Below the pieces are notes generated by a model. That model did no database searches. It was given only the letters and a program-made list of their open reading frames with translations, and was not told the DNA's origin. Position numbers and translations under genes: made by a program. Positions 16,338-26,500 of a stretch of DNA of 64,000 nucleotides are shown here, piece by piece. The stretch's first letter is position 1, and the number at the start of each line of letters is the position of its first letter. Location of the stretch: positions 1 through 64,000 of the forward strand of contig CAYSPG010000016.1 in the NCBI GenBank assembly GCA_964432885.1. Direction: 5' to 3'. The DNA comes from CAYSPG01 sp964432885 (GTDB taxonomy: Bacteria; Bacteroidota; Bacteroidia; AKYH767-A; OLB10).

Positions 16338-16721
16338 ATGAACGATAAAAAATACAATGCCGGCCTTTGTAACATTGGCCCAAAGGAAATTGTGATTAGG
16401 CAAAAGCTTTTGTTGTTTTCGCTTGCCGGCACAGTGGGCTTTACTATGCTGATGCATTTTATGCATTGCATTACAGTAAGCATTTTTGTTTTTGCTTGTA
16501 CCTTTTTTATGATTTTGCTGTTTTTTGAAATACGTAGCCGGTTTTGCATCCTGTTTGGTTTTTTTAAACTGTATAATTTTAATGATCCCGGAAATTTTGA
16601 GTGCGTTAACGACAAACATTGTAATCGCAAAGACCGCATGAAAGCCTTGCGTATAATTCTTTTATCGGCACTGCTTGCATTGCCCTATGCGTATGGAGTG
16701 TATGTGTTTACCTCTGGTTAA
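16338..16721 (+). CDS. Small membrane protein, 127 residues, unnamed conserved family
   Basis: The protein has two central hydrophobic segments (about 24-42 and 44-64) and one near the C-terminus (about 105-123). The N-terminal 'GLCNIGPKEIVIRQ' and the core 'FCILFGFFKLYNFNDPGNFE' match a pattern I recognise from uncharacterised proteins of Bacteroidota and cyanobacteria, with 'CNIGPxE', 'YNF' and 'KDRxKAL' conserved. No function is known. The stop at 16719-16721 lies just before the next gene's region, so the two may be co-transcribed. Antisense frames here lack family features. Confidence 0.72.
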   Translation: MNDKKYNAGLCNIGPKEIVIRQKLLLFSLAGTVGFTMLMHFMHCITVSIFVFACTFFMILLFFEIRSRFCILFGFFKLYNFNDPGNFECVNDKHCNRKDRMKALRIILLSALLALPYAYGVYVFTSG

Positions 16722-16810
16722 GTTTGCTAAGGTTTTGCCTGGATGGTTTTATGCAGTGCCGCAATTCAAAAACTCCTAAATTCGCTCCATCGTCATTATT
16801 TTATCAGAGG

Positions 16811-19800
16811 GTGAACAGCGTATTTAAAAAACTGCTTTTGTTGGCGTGCCTTGGTTGGGCTATGTTGCCGGCATGTGCGCAATTTTATCAGGGTTCGCAA
16901 ATGAGTTTTGGTAAAAACCGTGTGCAGTACAACGATTTTTACTGGACATTTTACCGGTTTAAAAACTATGATGTTTACTTTTATGTAGGTGGCAAAGAAC
17001 ATGCAGCTTATGTTGGCAAACAAGCGCAATTCGAAATTGATTTTATTGAAAAAACGCTTGATTACCGCAGCACATCACGCATGCAGTTTATTATTTACAA
17101 TAAGCTAAGCGAACTTAAACAAACCAACATTGGTCTTGAACTTGACGACCAACTTTATAACATTGGCGGGCTTACGCGTATTGTAGGAAACAAAGTGCTG
17201 CTGTATTTTAATGGCGACCATATTAACTTTAATCAGCAAATTAGAGCAGGCGTTGCTCACGTGTTGCTCGACCAACTTATGTATGGTGGCAGTTTAAAAG
17301 ATCGCCTGCAGGCATCAATACTTTTAAACCTGCCCGATTGGTTTACCAAAGGGTTGGTGTCATATCTATCGCGCGGATGGAGTGCCGATGACGAAAATAA
17401 ACTGCGTGATGCGATTGCAAACGGGCGCATACACAAGTTTAATAAGCTTATTGAGACCGATGAAGTGTTTGCCGGTCATAGCTTTTGGAAATTTATTTCG
17501 GATACATACGGCCAGTCAACATTAAGCAACGTAGTTTACATGACTCGTATAAACCGCAGTATCGAAAATGGATTTGTGTTTGTGGTTGGCTCATCTGTAA
17601 AACAGCTTTCGGCAAACTGGCTTACCTATTACCAAAACAGGTATTTAAATTACAGCAAAAACAAAAATAAACCAGCTGGCACTGCACTTGGCTTAAAAGA
17701 AAAACACCGCACTATTACCCAATTAAAGCTAAGTCCTGACGGTAACAAACTTGCCTACGCTACCAATGACATTGGCAAGTACCGTGCAAAAATTTTTGAT
17801 ATCCCTTCAGGCAGAAAAAAAAGAATAGATAGGGGAGGATACAAGTCAAATGCCACCGAAAATGATAAATCGTTTCCATTGTTAGCATGGCATCCAATAG
17901 GAAAAATAATTGCCATTGTAAAAGAAAAAAAGGGCAAGCTGTGGTTAAATTTTTATAATACCGAAACCCGAAAAACAGAGCAAACACAACTTCTTTATTT
18001 TACTAAAATTTTAGACCTTACCTATTCACCCGATGGGCAAAAGCTTGTTTTTTCTGCTGTTCAAAAAGGACAATCAGATATCTATTTGTTTAATATCAGG
18101 GGCCGTAATTACGAGCAGCTAACCGATGATGTGTATGATGATTTATCACCACACTTTTTTAATAGTTCTACTCAATTGGTGTTTAGTTCAAACAGAAGCA
18201 ATGACACATTGGGTGTGGATGTAAATAAAAATCCAATGCAGCAAAACTTTGATTTGTTTTTATTGGATGCTGCTGACCGGAAAAAAATTGCAGTACGCAT
18301 AACCCAATCACCCGAAGACGAATTTAATGCACAGGCGTATGATGCTTCGCATTTTGCATACTTGTCAGATAAAAACGGTATAGTAAATCGAATGATTGCA
18401 GAAATGGATAGCACCATAAGTTTTGTTGATACTACCGAGCATTACCGCTATTATTTCAGGCATTATGCCCAAACAAACTATGCATACAATGCTCTGCAAT
18501 CAGATATCAATGCTAAAAAAAGCAAACATGCTGAATTGTTTTTGCACAATGGCAGATACCATGTGTATGTAAATCCACTTTTAGCATTTGACAAGAGCAC
18601 TTCTTTTATTTTAAATACTGTTGAGTATGCACGGCCTGCATCTGCAGGAATTAAATCAGCCGATTCATTGTTTTTAAAATTTATGAAAGAAGATGTTGTA
18701 GTTGCCGATACGGCATCAACAGTTGCAACAGATACCAATACAACAAAAGTTGATATCAACAATTATATTTTTCAAAGCGAATTTAAGCCAAAGAAAAAAA
18801 ATGCAACACAGGAAGTTGATTCTTCTTCCGCTTTAATTAATCAACCCATTGCTGAACCAACAAATACTCAAACAAAACAGGATACAACAGTTAGTTTAAC
18901 TGTAATACAACTTCCAAAAGATTCAATCACATTTCGTTTGCCCAAACAGCGCAATTATGATTTGGCTTTTTCGCCTGACTATTTAATTACACAATTAGAT
19001 AATAGTTTATTCAATTCCACCTATCAGTCATACACTGGAGGTGCTGTTTATTTCGACCCGGGATTAAACCTGCTGCTTAAGGTAGGCATGAGTGATTTGA
19101 TGAACGATGTAAAAATTACCGGGGGCATTCGTGTTTCTGGCGATTTTAACAGCAACGAATATTTAGCGCTTGTTGATTTGATGAAAGGACGCATGGACAA
19201 GCAAATAATGTTTTACCGTCAGGCACGTATAGTTACCACTGATGATAATGAAATTCAAAAAGTGCATACACACGATATAAAGTTTGTAAACAAATATCCG
19301 TTAAATGATTTAACAGCGCTAAAAGGTACCATTGATTTAAGAACAGACCGAACTGCATATTTGAGCACCGATGTAAGTGCTTTAAAAAAACCAAACGAAA
19401 CCAATTACTGGATAAGCCCTAAGCTGGAATATATTTTTGATAACACCATAAAAAAAGGACTTAATCTTTACAACGGAATGCGGTATAAATTATTTGCCGA
19501 AATGTTTTATAAAATAAACAGCCCGCATTACACTACATACATAGCTGGGTTTGATGTGAGACATTACCAAAAAGTGCACAGGCAAATAATATGGGCAAAC
19601 CGTTTTTCGGCCAGTTCTTCGTTTGGCAAACAAAAGTTACTTTATTATTTAGGGTCAGAGGATAATGCCATTGTGCCAGGCAGTAATTTTAATTACAATA
19701 TAAGTATTGATAATTCGCAGCACTATGTTTTTCAAACCCTTGCATCACCCATGCGTGGATTTAAACAAAACATCCGTAACGGAAATAGTTTTGCATTGTT

Positions 19801-20143
19801 TAATTCTGAAATACGCATGCCGCTTTTTCAGTACATTTTAAATCGCCCCATCCGAAGTGATTTTGTGCGCAACTTTCAGGTGGTTGGTTTTTTTGATGCC
19901 GGCACGGCCTGGACGGGTAAATCACCTTATGGTGATGAAAACAGTTTAAATGTTCAAACCGTAAATCAAGGACCTGTTACTGTTACGGTTATAAAACAAA
20001 TTCAACCTATTGTAGCCGGCTATGGCTTTGGTTTGCGCACGCGTGTTTTTGGTTATTTTGTAAGGGCCGATTGGGCTTATGGTATTGATGATAAACAAAT
20101 TCAGCCTGTTATTTTTTATTTGTCATTGGGATTGGATTTTTAG
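16811..20143 (+). CDS. Pseudo-peptidase / TolB-like propeller / outer-membrane barrel fusion protein
   Basis: The frame is open from 16724, but GTG 16811 gives a signal peptide (FKKLLLLACLGWAMLPACA) after CAGAGG, so a 1110-residue protein is preferred; ATG 16751 is the alternative. Residues about 25-290 resemble a peptidase MA domain ('LLNLPDWFTKGLVSYLSRGW'), but the expected HExxH is 'AHVLL', so zinc catalysis is unlikely. About 300-560 hold WD40-like/TolB repeats ('LKLSPDGNKLAYATND', 'LTYSPDGQKLVFSAVQ', 'LVFSSNRSND'). About 560-740 are a low-complexity linker. About 745-1110 form a surface-antigen (D15)-like barrel ending 'IFYLSLGLDF' with terminal Phe. It is probably anchored in the outer membrane with its propeller in the periplasm or at the surface. 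Confidence 0.82.
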   Translation: MNSVFKKLLLLACLGWAMLPACAQFYQGSQMSFGKNRVQYNDFYWTFYRFKNYDVYFYVGGKEHAAYVGKQAQFEIDFIEKTLDYRSTSRMQFIIYNKLSELKQTNIGLELDDQLYNIGGLTRIVGNKVLLYFNGDHINFNQQIRAGVAHVLLDQLMYGGSLKDRLQASILLNLPDWFTKGLVSYLSRGWSADDENKLRDAIANGRIHKFNKLIETDEVFAGHSFWKFISDTYGQSTLSNVVYMTRINRSIENGFVFVVGSSVKQLSANWLTYYQNRYLNYSKNKNKPAGTALGLKEKHRTITQLKLSPDGNKLAYATNDIGKYRAKIFDIPSGRKKRIDRGGYKSNATENDKSFPLLAWHPIGKIIAIVKEKKGKLWLNFYNTETRKTEQTQLLYFTKILDLTYSPDGQKLVFSAVQKGQSDIYLFNIRGRNYEQLTDDVYDDLSPHFFNSSTQLVFSSNRSNDTLGVDVNKNPMQQNFDLFLLDAADRKKIAVRITQSPEDEFNAQAYDASHFAYLSDKNGIVNRMIAEMDSTISFVDTTEHYRYYFRHYAQTNYAYNALQSDINAKKSKHAELFLHNGRYHVYVNPLLAFDKSTSFILNTVEYARPASAGIKSADSLFLKFMKEDVVVADTASTVATDTNTTKVDINNYIFQSEFKPKKKNATQEVDSSSALINQPIAEPTNTQTKQDTTVSLTVIQLPKDSITFRLPKQRNYDLAFSPDYLITQLDNSLFNSTYQSYTGGAVYFDPGLNLLLKVGMSDLMNDVKITGGIRVSGDFNSNEYLALVDLMKGRMDKQIMFYRQARIVTTDDNEIQKVHTHDIKFVNKYPLNDLTALKGTIDLRTDRTAYLSTDVSALKKPNETNYWISPKLEYIFDNTIKKGLNLYNGMRYKLFAEMFYKINSPHYTTYIAGFDVRHYQKVHRQIIWANRFSASSSFGKQKLLYYLGSEDNAIVPGSNFNYNISIDNSQHYVFQTLASPMRGFKQNIRNGNSFALFNSEIRMPLFQYILNRPIRSDFVRNFQVVGFFDAGTAWTGKSPYGDENSLNVQTVNQGPVTVTVIKQIQPIVAGYGFGLRTRVFGYFVRADWAYGIDDKQIQPVIFYLSLGLDF

Positions 20144-20200
20144 TCGCTTTTTTTTATAATGGCATTTTCATAGCTATTTAAAATATTTTTTGCCGGAAAC

Positions 20201-20231
20201 TTGCAGCCCAAAAAAAGTTTCCATAGTTTTG
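20201..20231 (+). promoter_or_regulatory. Promoter of the efflux operon (TTG-N20-TAGTTTTG)
   Basis: TTG at 20201-20203 and TAGTTTTG at 20224-20231 place transcription near 20238, 11 bases before the ATG at 20249. This excludes the earlier in-frame TTG at 20201 as the regulator's start. The regulator would be expected to bind here. Confidence 0.6.
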
Positions 20232-20248
20232 GCCGCGATTTTAAAATA

Positions 20249-20896
20249 ATGGATACCAAAGAGAGAATAATACAAGCAGCAAACGAATTGTTTTATAAGC
20301 ATGGTGTAAAGCGCATTACAATGGATGATATAGCGCAACACCTGTCTGTTTCAAAAAAAACGATTTACGGTTTTTTTAGTGATAAAGACGAAATTGTGCA
20401 TACCGTGTGCGCAATGAATTTAGATAATAACAAATGTGAGTTTGAATCATTATCAGAAAACGCTAGGGACTCGGTGCACGAAATAATTGAATGTATGAAT
20501 CATGTAAGCGCCATGTTTTCGGTAATAAACCCTAACCTGTTTTATGATTTGCAAAAGTATTATCCTAAATCGTGGGAAATGTTTAGAAAGTTTAGGGAAG
20601 AAAACATGATGAACTTGTTTGAAAAAAATCTTAAAGCCGGTATTAAAGACGGGCTTTACCGTGATGATATAAACATAAAAATACTTGCACGCTTGCGCGT
20701 AGAACAAATTGTAATGGCCATGAATCCTGATGTGTTTCCGCCTCATAAATACAATCACCGCGAAGTGCAATTAGAATTACTCGATCATTTTTTGCATGGT
20801 ATTGTTACCGTAAAAGGGAATAAACTAATAAGTAAGTACAAAAACATAATTGCTTTTGAAACCGAAAAAAAATTTGCCGCTTATTATCATAACTAA
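20249..20896 (+). CDS. TetR-family transcriptional regulator
   Basis: The protein has 215 residues. The start MDTKERIIQAANELFYKHG and the helix-turn-helix 'ITMDDIAQHLSVSKKTIYGFF' (about 27-47) are classical TetR. The C-terminal ligand domain is divergent, with an aromatic/Met-rich middle ('NPNLFYDLQKYYPKSWEMF'). It is the first gene of an operon, 36 bases before a TolC gene and followed by the adaptor and RND pump. It therefore most likely represses the operon until a toxic substrate binds. The inducing compound cannot be told from sequence. Confidence 0.92.
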   Translation: MDTKERIIQAANELFYKHGVKRITMDDIAQHLSVSKKTIYGFFSDKDEIVHTVCAMNLDNNKCEFESLSENARDSVHEIIECMNHVSAMFSVINPNLFYDLQKYYPKSWEMFRKFREENMMNLFEKNLKAGIKDGLYRDDINIKILARLRVEQIVMAMNPDVFPPHKYNHREVQLELLDHFLHGIVTVKGNKLISKYKNIIAFETEKKFAAYYHN

Positions 20897-20932
20897 AATC
20901 AAAAAAATTATTTCTTAACCATTAAAATTTTT

Positions 20933-22273
20933 ATGAATTTAAAAACAACTGTTCTCCTGTTGCTTTTTGCACCGCAATTATTTGCACAGGACAAAACTTC
21001 GGGGTACACATTGCAACAGGCAATTGATTATGCGTTGCAAAACCATGCGAATGTTAAAAATGCAACGCTTGATGCAGAGATTGCACAAAAACGGGTAAAC
21101 GAACTAATAGGTGTGGGATTGCCGCAGTTAAATGGAAGTGTTAACTACAATTATTTTATTGAAATTCCAACAACCGTAATTCCTGCAAGGGCATTTGCTC
21201 CCGAAGCACCTGCCGACTTGCTCAATGCAGTTCAGTTTGGTACCACACAAAATGCAACGGCTGGTGCTAATGCTTCGCAATTAATTTTTGACGGCTCATT
21301 TTTTTTAGGAGTTAAAGCAGCTAAAACATACGTTGAACTTTCGCGCAAAACTGCCGAGCAAACAAAAATTGAAACGGCCATTGCCGTAAGCAAAGCTTAT
21401 TATAGCGTACTGGTAAACCAGGAGCGCATGGATTTGCTAAAAGCCAATGTAACAAGAATTAAAAAATTAAAGGATGATACACAAGCGTTGTATGACAATG
21501 GGTTTGTAGAAAAAATTGACAATGACCGCATACAGGTTACATACAATAACATGGTGGTAGAAAAAGAAAAAACCGAACGATTGCTTGCATTAGGATTGGA
21601 CCTGTTAAAATTTCAGATGGGAATGGAGTTGAATACGCAAATAACCTTAACCGATAAATTAGAAACGGCCTTGCTGGATGAAAGTGTTTTATCGAATGAA
21701 AATATTGACGTGAACAAGCGTATTGAAATAAACATTTTAAACACAACGAAAAAATTACAGGAGTTAAACATAAAGGTAAACAAATATAAATCGTATCCAA
21801 GCCTGATTGCATTTGGTACATTTAGCGAAAACGCATACCGCCTCGACTTTGATTTTTTTGACTCGGATAAGCGCTGGTATCCAACAGCAATTGTTGGCGC
21901 TACATTAAACATACCGCTAATTGGGGGTTTTTCACGACACAATAAAGTGCAGCAGGAAAAACTTACACTTAAAAAAATAGAAAACAGTTACCAGTCGCTT
22001 TCAAACGGAATCACCCTTGAAATAAAAACGGCACGCACACAGTTTCAAAATGCTCTTGCTTCGTTGCAAACGCAAAAGAAAAACCGTGAACTTGCATCAG
22101 AAGTTGCAAGTGTTTCAAAAATAAAATACGACCAGGGCGTAGGCTCAAACCTTGAGGTGGTAACTGCCGAAACCTCACTTAAAGAAGCCGAAACAAATTA
22201 CTATGGGGCATTATATGATGCGCTGATTTCAAAAATTGATTTTGCAAAAGCAACAGGAAACATTATTAAATAA
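20933..22273 (+). CDS. TolC-family outer-membrane efflux channel
   Basis: The protein has 446 residues with a signal peptide at 1-19 (ends LFAQ). It has the typical duplicated long helical barrel: 'YTLQQAIDYALQNHANVKNA' starts the first repeat and 'LTLKKIENSYQSLSNGITLEIKTA' and 'YDQGVGSNLEVVTAETSLKEAETNYYGALYDAL' the second. This is the exit duct of the tripartite pump. It lies between the TetR gene (36 bases before) and the adaptor gene (32 bases after), so the whole pump is expressed together. Confidence 0.95.
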   Translation: MNLKTTVLLLLFAPQLFAQDKTSGYTLQQAIDYALQNHANVKNATLDAEIAQKRVNELIGVGLPQLNGSVNYNYFIEIPTTVIPARAFAPEAPADLLNAVQFGTTQNATAGANASQLIFDGSFFLGVKAAKTYVELSRKTAEQTKIETAIAVSKAYYSVLVNQERMDLLKANVTRIKKLKDDTQALYDNGFVEKIDNDRIQVTYNNMVVEKEKTERLLALGLDLLKFQMGMELNTQITLTDKLETALLDESVLSNENIDVNKRIEINILNTTKKLQELNIKVNKYKSYPSLIAFGTFSENAYRLDFDFFDSDKRWYPTAIVGATLNIPLIGGFSRHNKVQQEKLTLKKIENSYQSLSNGITLEIKTARTQFQNALASLQTQKKNRELASEVASVSKIKYDQGVGSNLEVVTAETSLKEAETNYYGALYDALISKIDFAKATGNIIK

Positions 22274-22338
22274 AAAACTACTACTTAACAATCAAAATAA
22301 TTTTTATGCAACTTACATCAACATTAATCAAAAACAAC

Positions 22339-23475
22339 ATGACCGCAATTTTTTTGCAACACACAAAATTATCAGTGCTTGGGTTAAGCACACTTGTGCT
22401 ATTAAGTGCATGTGGTGGTGGAAATAATCCCAAGGAAAAATTAGATGCCTTAAAAAAACAACAGGCCGAACTTATAACCGAAATAAGAAAGCTTGAACAG
22501 GAAATTGCTCTTACTGACACTACTCAAAAAGAAAAAGTAAAAACCGTTGAAGCGACTGCAATTGCTGTGCAGCCTTTTGCTCACTATATTGAGGTACAGG
22601 CAAAGGTTGATGGCGATGAAGATGTAAATGTAAGTGCAACCACGCAGGGCATTGTAACCGAAGTTCTGGTAAAAGCCGGTGACCATGTTAGCAAAGGACA
22701 AATTCTGGCAACTTTAGATGATAAACTGATGCAACAAGGTGTTGCCGAGGTGCAAAGCCAGCTTGATTTAGCTACTACGGTTTATAACCGCCAAAAAAAT
22801 TTATGGGATCAAAAAATTGGAAGCGAGGTGCAGTATCTTACCGCAAAAACAAATAAAGAAGCGCTTGAAAAACGCCTGGGCACCATGCGTGAGCAATGGA
22901 ACATGACAAGAGTAAAGTCTCCAATAGATGGAACGGTTGACAATGTTGCCATTAAAATTGGTCAAGCTGTAATGCCAGGTTTGCCTTGTGTACGTGTTGT
23001 AAATCTTTCATCACTCAAGGTAAAAGGGGAGTTGCCCGAATCGTATATAGCAAAAGTGAAAAAGGGGAACGATGCCATTGTTTATTTTCCGGATCAAAAT
23101 AAAGAACTTAAAACAAAAGTTGATTATTCAGGCAATGCCATAAGCACACTTAACCGCACATTTAATGTTGAAATAAAACTGAATGATAAATCAGGAACTA
23201 TAAAACCCAATATGATTGCAGTTTTAAAAATTGCCGATTACCAGTCGGCATCTGCTTTTGTGCTGCCGGTTGGGGCTGTTCTTAAAGGTACTGAAGGCGA
23301 ATATGTATTTGTAGCCGAAAGCGAAAACGGAAAAACAATTACCAAACGCAAAGCGGTAAAGAGCGGAATTATTTACAACGGCCTTACCGAAATAACCGAG
23401 GGACTAAAAGAAGGAGATAAAGTAATTACAGCAGGGTATCAAAATTTGGTTGAAGGCGATATAGTGAAAATATAA
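22339..23475 (+). CDS. RND pump periplasmic adaptor (HlyD/AcrA-type) lipoprotein
   Basis: The frame is open from 22306; ATG 22339 is preferred because it yields a 378-residue lipoprotein whose lipobox 'LSAC' falls at about residue 25. After the Cys come 'GGGNNPKEKLDALKKQ' and a coiled-coil helix (about 31-50). About 70-190 hold the lipoyl/barrel-sandwich halves ('VSATTQGIVTEVLVKAGDHV' and 'SPIDGTVDNVAIKIGQAV') around a helical hairpin. About 200-370 are the beta-barrel and membrane-proximal domains. The adaptor joins the RND pump to TolC across the periplasm. Confidence 0.94.
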   Translation: MTAIFLQHTKLSVLGLSTLVLLSACGGGNNPKEKLDALKKQQAELITEIRKLEQEIALTDTTQKEKVKTVEATAIAVQPFAHYIEVQAKVDGDEDVNVSATTQGIVTEVLVKAGDHVSKGQILATLDDKLMQQGVAEVQSQLDLATTVYNRQKNLWDQKIGSEVQYLTAKTNKEALEKRLGTMREQWNMTRVKSPIDGTVDNVAIKIGQAVMPGLPCVRVVNLSSLKVKGELPESYIAKVKKGNDAIVYFPDQNKELKTKVDYSGNAISTLNRTFNVEIKLNDKSGTIKPNMIAVLKIADYQSASAFVLPVGAVLKGTEGEYVFVAESENGKTITKRKAVKSGIIYNGLTEITEGLKEGDKVITAGYQNLVEGDIVKI

Positions 23476-23545
23476 TCAGAAGCAAGATATAAGACAAGAT
23501 AAAAGACAATAACAAGAGCCGGAATCAGTAATCTCAACCCACACC

Positions 23546-23570
23546 CACGATTCACGTCTCACGATTCACG
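23546..23570. repeat. Short direct repeat before the RND gene
   Basis: CACGATTCACG occurs twice (23546-23556 and 23560-23570) separated by TCT. The 80 bases before it are rich in AAGATAAGACAAG-like near-repeats. Such CACGATTCACG strings are common between genes in Bacteroidota; whether they do anything is unknown. They separate the adaptor from the pump gene by 100 bases. Confidence 0.6.
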
Positions 23571-23575
23571 AAAAA

Positions 23576-26500
23576 ATGAAAGATATATTTAAACAATTTA
23601 AGCCGTCATCATGGGCGATAGATAACCGCACGGCTATATACATATTCACCATCATTATTACTCTTACAGGAATTTCGGCATACATAAATATTCCTAAAGA
23701 AAGCTATCCCGATATTTCATTGCCCAATATTTATGTAAGCGTGGTTTACCCCGGCACATCACCCAAGGATATGGAAAACTTAATTGTTCGCCCCATTGAA
23801 AAAGAGTGCAAGGGTGTAGCCGGTGTTAGAAAAATTAAGAGCAACGCGCTGCAGGATTTTTGTACCGTAGTAATTGAATTTAACACCGATGTAAAAATAC
23901 CCGAAGCAAAACGGCTGGTAAAAGAAGCAGTTGACAATGCCAAAAATGATTTGCCGCAGGACTTGCCACAAGAGCCGCAAATTATGGAAATAAATTTTTC
24001 TGATTTGCCCATCATGGCTGTAAATCTTTCGGGTGATTATGATTTGGCAACTCTAAAAAAATATGCCGATGAAGCAAAAGATAAAATTGAAGGATTAAAA
24101 GAAGTTAAATATGCACGTGTGATTGGTGCGCTTGAGCGCGAAATTCAGATTAATGTAGATATGCTAAAAATGCAATCGGCAGGAATTTCGATGGGCGATA
24201 TTGAGCGCGCAGTTAAATACGAAAACCAAACCATTCCTGGTGGCGGAATAAGGATGGTTGACGGCAGCAGACGGTCGTTAAGTGTTTCGGGCGAGTTTAC
24301 CAGTGTGGAGCAGTTAAAAAACATTGTTGTAAATTCTATTGACGGGGCTCCCATTTATTTAAAGGATATTGCTGATGTTAAAGACGATTTTAAGGAACAG
24401 GAAAGTTATGCGCGCCTGCAACATAAAAATGTAATAACATTAAGTGTGGTTAAGCGCACAGGCGAAAACCTTATTGAAGCTTCGGATAAAATAGTAGCGC
24501 TTGTGGATGAATTAAAGGAAAACAACTGGCCTAAAGATTTAAAAGTGGTATTAACAGGCGATCAAAGTGAGCAAACCCGCACATCGCTGCACGATTTAAT
24601 AAATACCATAGTAATTGGGTTTATTTTGGTGTTGGTTGTGCTAATGTTTTTTATGGGAACAGCCAATGCTTTTTTTGTGGCGCTATCGGTTCCGCTTTCC
24701 ATGTTTATAGCATTTTTAATGATGCCCACCATAGGCTTTACCATAAATTTTATTGTGTTGTTTTCGTTTTTACTTGCATTGGGTATTGTGGTGGATGATG
24801 CTATAGTAGTTATTGAAAACACACACCGTATTTATGATAATGGAAAACGCGATATAAAAACCGCAGCCAAAATGGCCACAGGCGAAGTTTTTCTTCCTGT
24901 GTTGTCGGGAACACTTACCACGCTTGCTCCTTTTATTCCACTTGCTTTTTGGGATGGGATAATAGGAAAGTTTATGTTTTTTCTTCCAATTACATTAATA
25001 ATAACGCTGCTTGCATCTTTGCTGGTGGCTTATATCATTAATCCAGTGTTTGCAGTTGATTTTATGAAACCACATGATAATAAAACGCACGATCCAAAGA
25101 AAGGATTAAAAATTACCAGCATAATTTTTATTTCCCTTGCTGCCGTATTTTATGTATCTGGCGTTCATGGAATGGGAAATTTTGTAATCTTGTTATTCCT
25201 TCTTAATTTATTGCACCGCTTTTGGCTTCAAAAAGTTATTGTAAAATTTCAAACCAAAACATGGCCTGCCGTACAAAACGGATATAAAAATTTGCTGGTA
25301 AAAGCACTGCATTATCCCAAAACCATGATGTGGTCAACCATTGGGCTTTTGTTTTTGTCGTTTATTATGATTGGTGCACGCAATGGCGGAATTAATTTTT
25401 TTCCGCAGGCCGATCCCAATTTTATTTATGTATTTACAAGCTTGCCCGTTGGTACCGACCAAGCCTACACCGATTCGGTAACAAAAGTTATTGAAAGCAA
25501 AGTGTACGGTGTGCTTGGCGAGAATAATAAGCTGGTAAAATCGGTAATAGCAAGCGTTGGCGAAAACGTTACCGACCCTGCAGACGAAGACCAGGCCTAT
25601 TATGCCAACAAAAGCAAGGTCGAAATTTCATTTGTTCAATTCAGTAAACGCGATGGACTTTCTACACGGCAATATCTTGATAAAATTCGTGATGCTGTAA
25701 AAGGGCTTGTTGCCGGTGCCGAAATTACAGTTACACAAGAACAAGGCGGCCCGCCTGTTGGTAAACCCATTAGCATCGAAATCAGTGGAGATGATTTAAC
25801 TGCTATTGCTTCCACATCAAAAAAACTCAAACGCTATCTTGATTCGTTGCAGGTTGACGGTGTTGAAGAACTAAAATCGGATTTGGTAGATAATAAACCA
25901 CAGGTTGCATTTAACATTGACCGCGAACGCATGAACCGCCTCGGAATTTCTACCGGACAGGTGGGTAACGAAATAAACATGGCTGTGCTTGGCCGCGAAG
26001 TTTCAAAGTACCGCGATTTAAATGACGATTATAAAATTATGCTACGTTATCGCGATGACCAGCGAAACAATATAAACCAGTTGAGCAACATAAAAATTTT
26101 GTATCGCGATATGGCAATGGGTGGAATGGTGCGCAATGTGCCGTTGTCATCATTTGCTGAGATAAAATATTCCGATACGTATGGAGTAATAAAGCGCAAA
26201 AATCAAAAGCGTGTAGTTACTGTTTCGTCTAACCTGCTTACCGATTATCAAAGTCGCGAACAGGAAGTGGTTGATAACGTAAAAGACGCTGTTGTCAACT
26301 TTGGTTCGGTGCCCGGTGTAGAAATAAAATTTGCCGGTTCGCAGGAGGAGCAGGCTGAAACTATGTCGTTTTTGGGTACAGCACTTTTAATTTCACTTGG
26401 ATTAATATTTTTAATTCTTGTTACACAGTTCAACTCATTCAGCAAACCCGTTATCATTCTAACCGAAATAGTTTTTAGTTTAATTGGTGTATTGCTGGGT

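Noticed and set aside
16254..16640. Two overlapping minus-strand frames opposite the small membrane protein
   Set aside because: Lys/Gln-rich with no family features, while the plus-strand frame has a clear conserved pattern and membrane helices.
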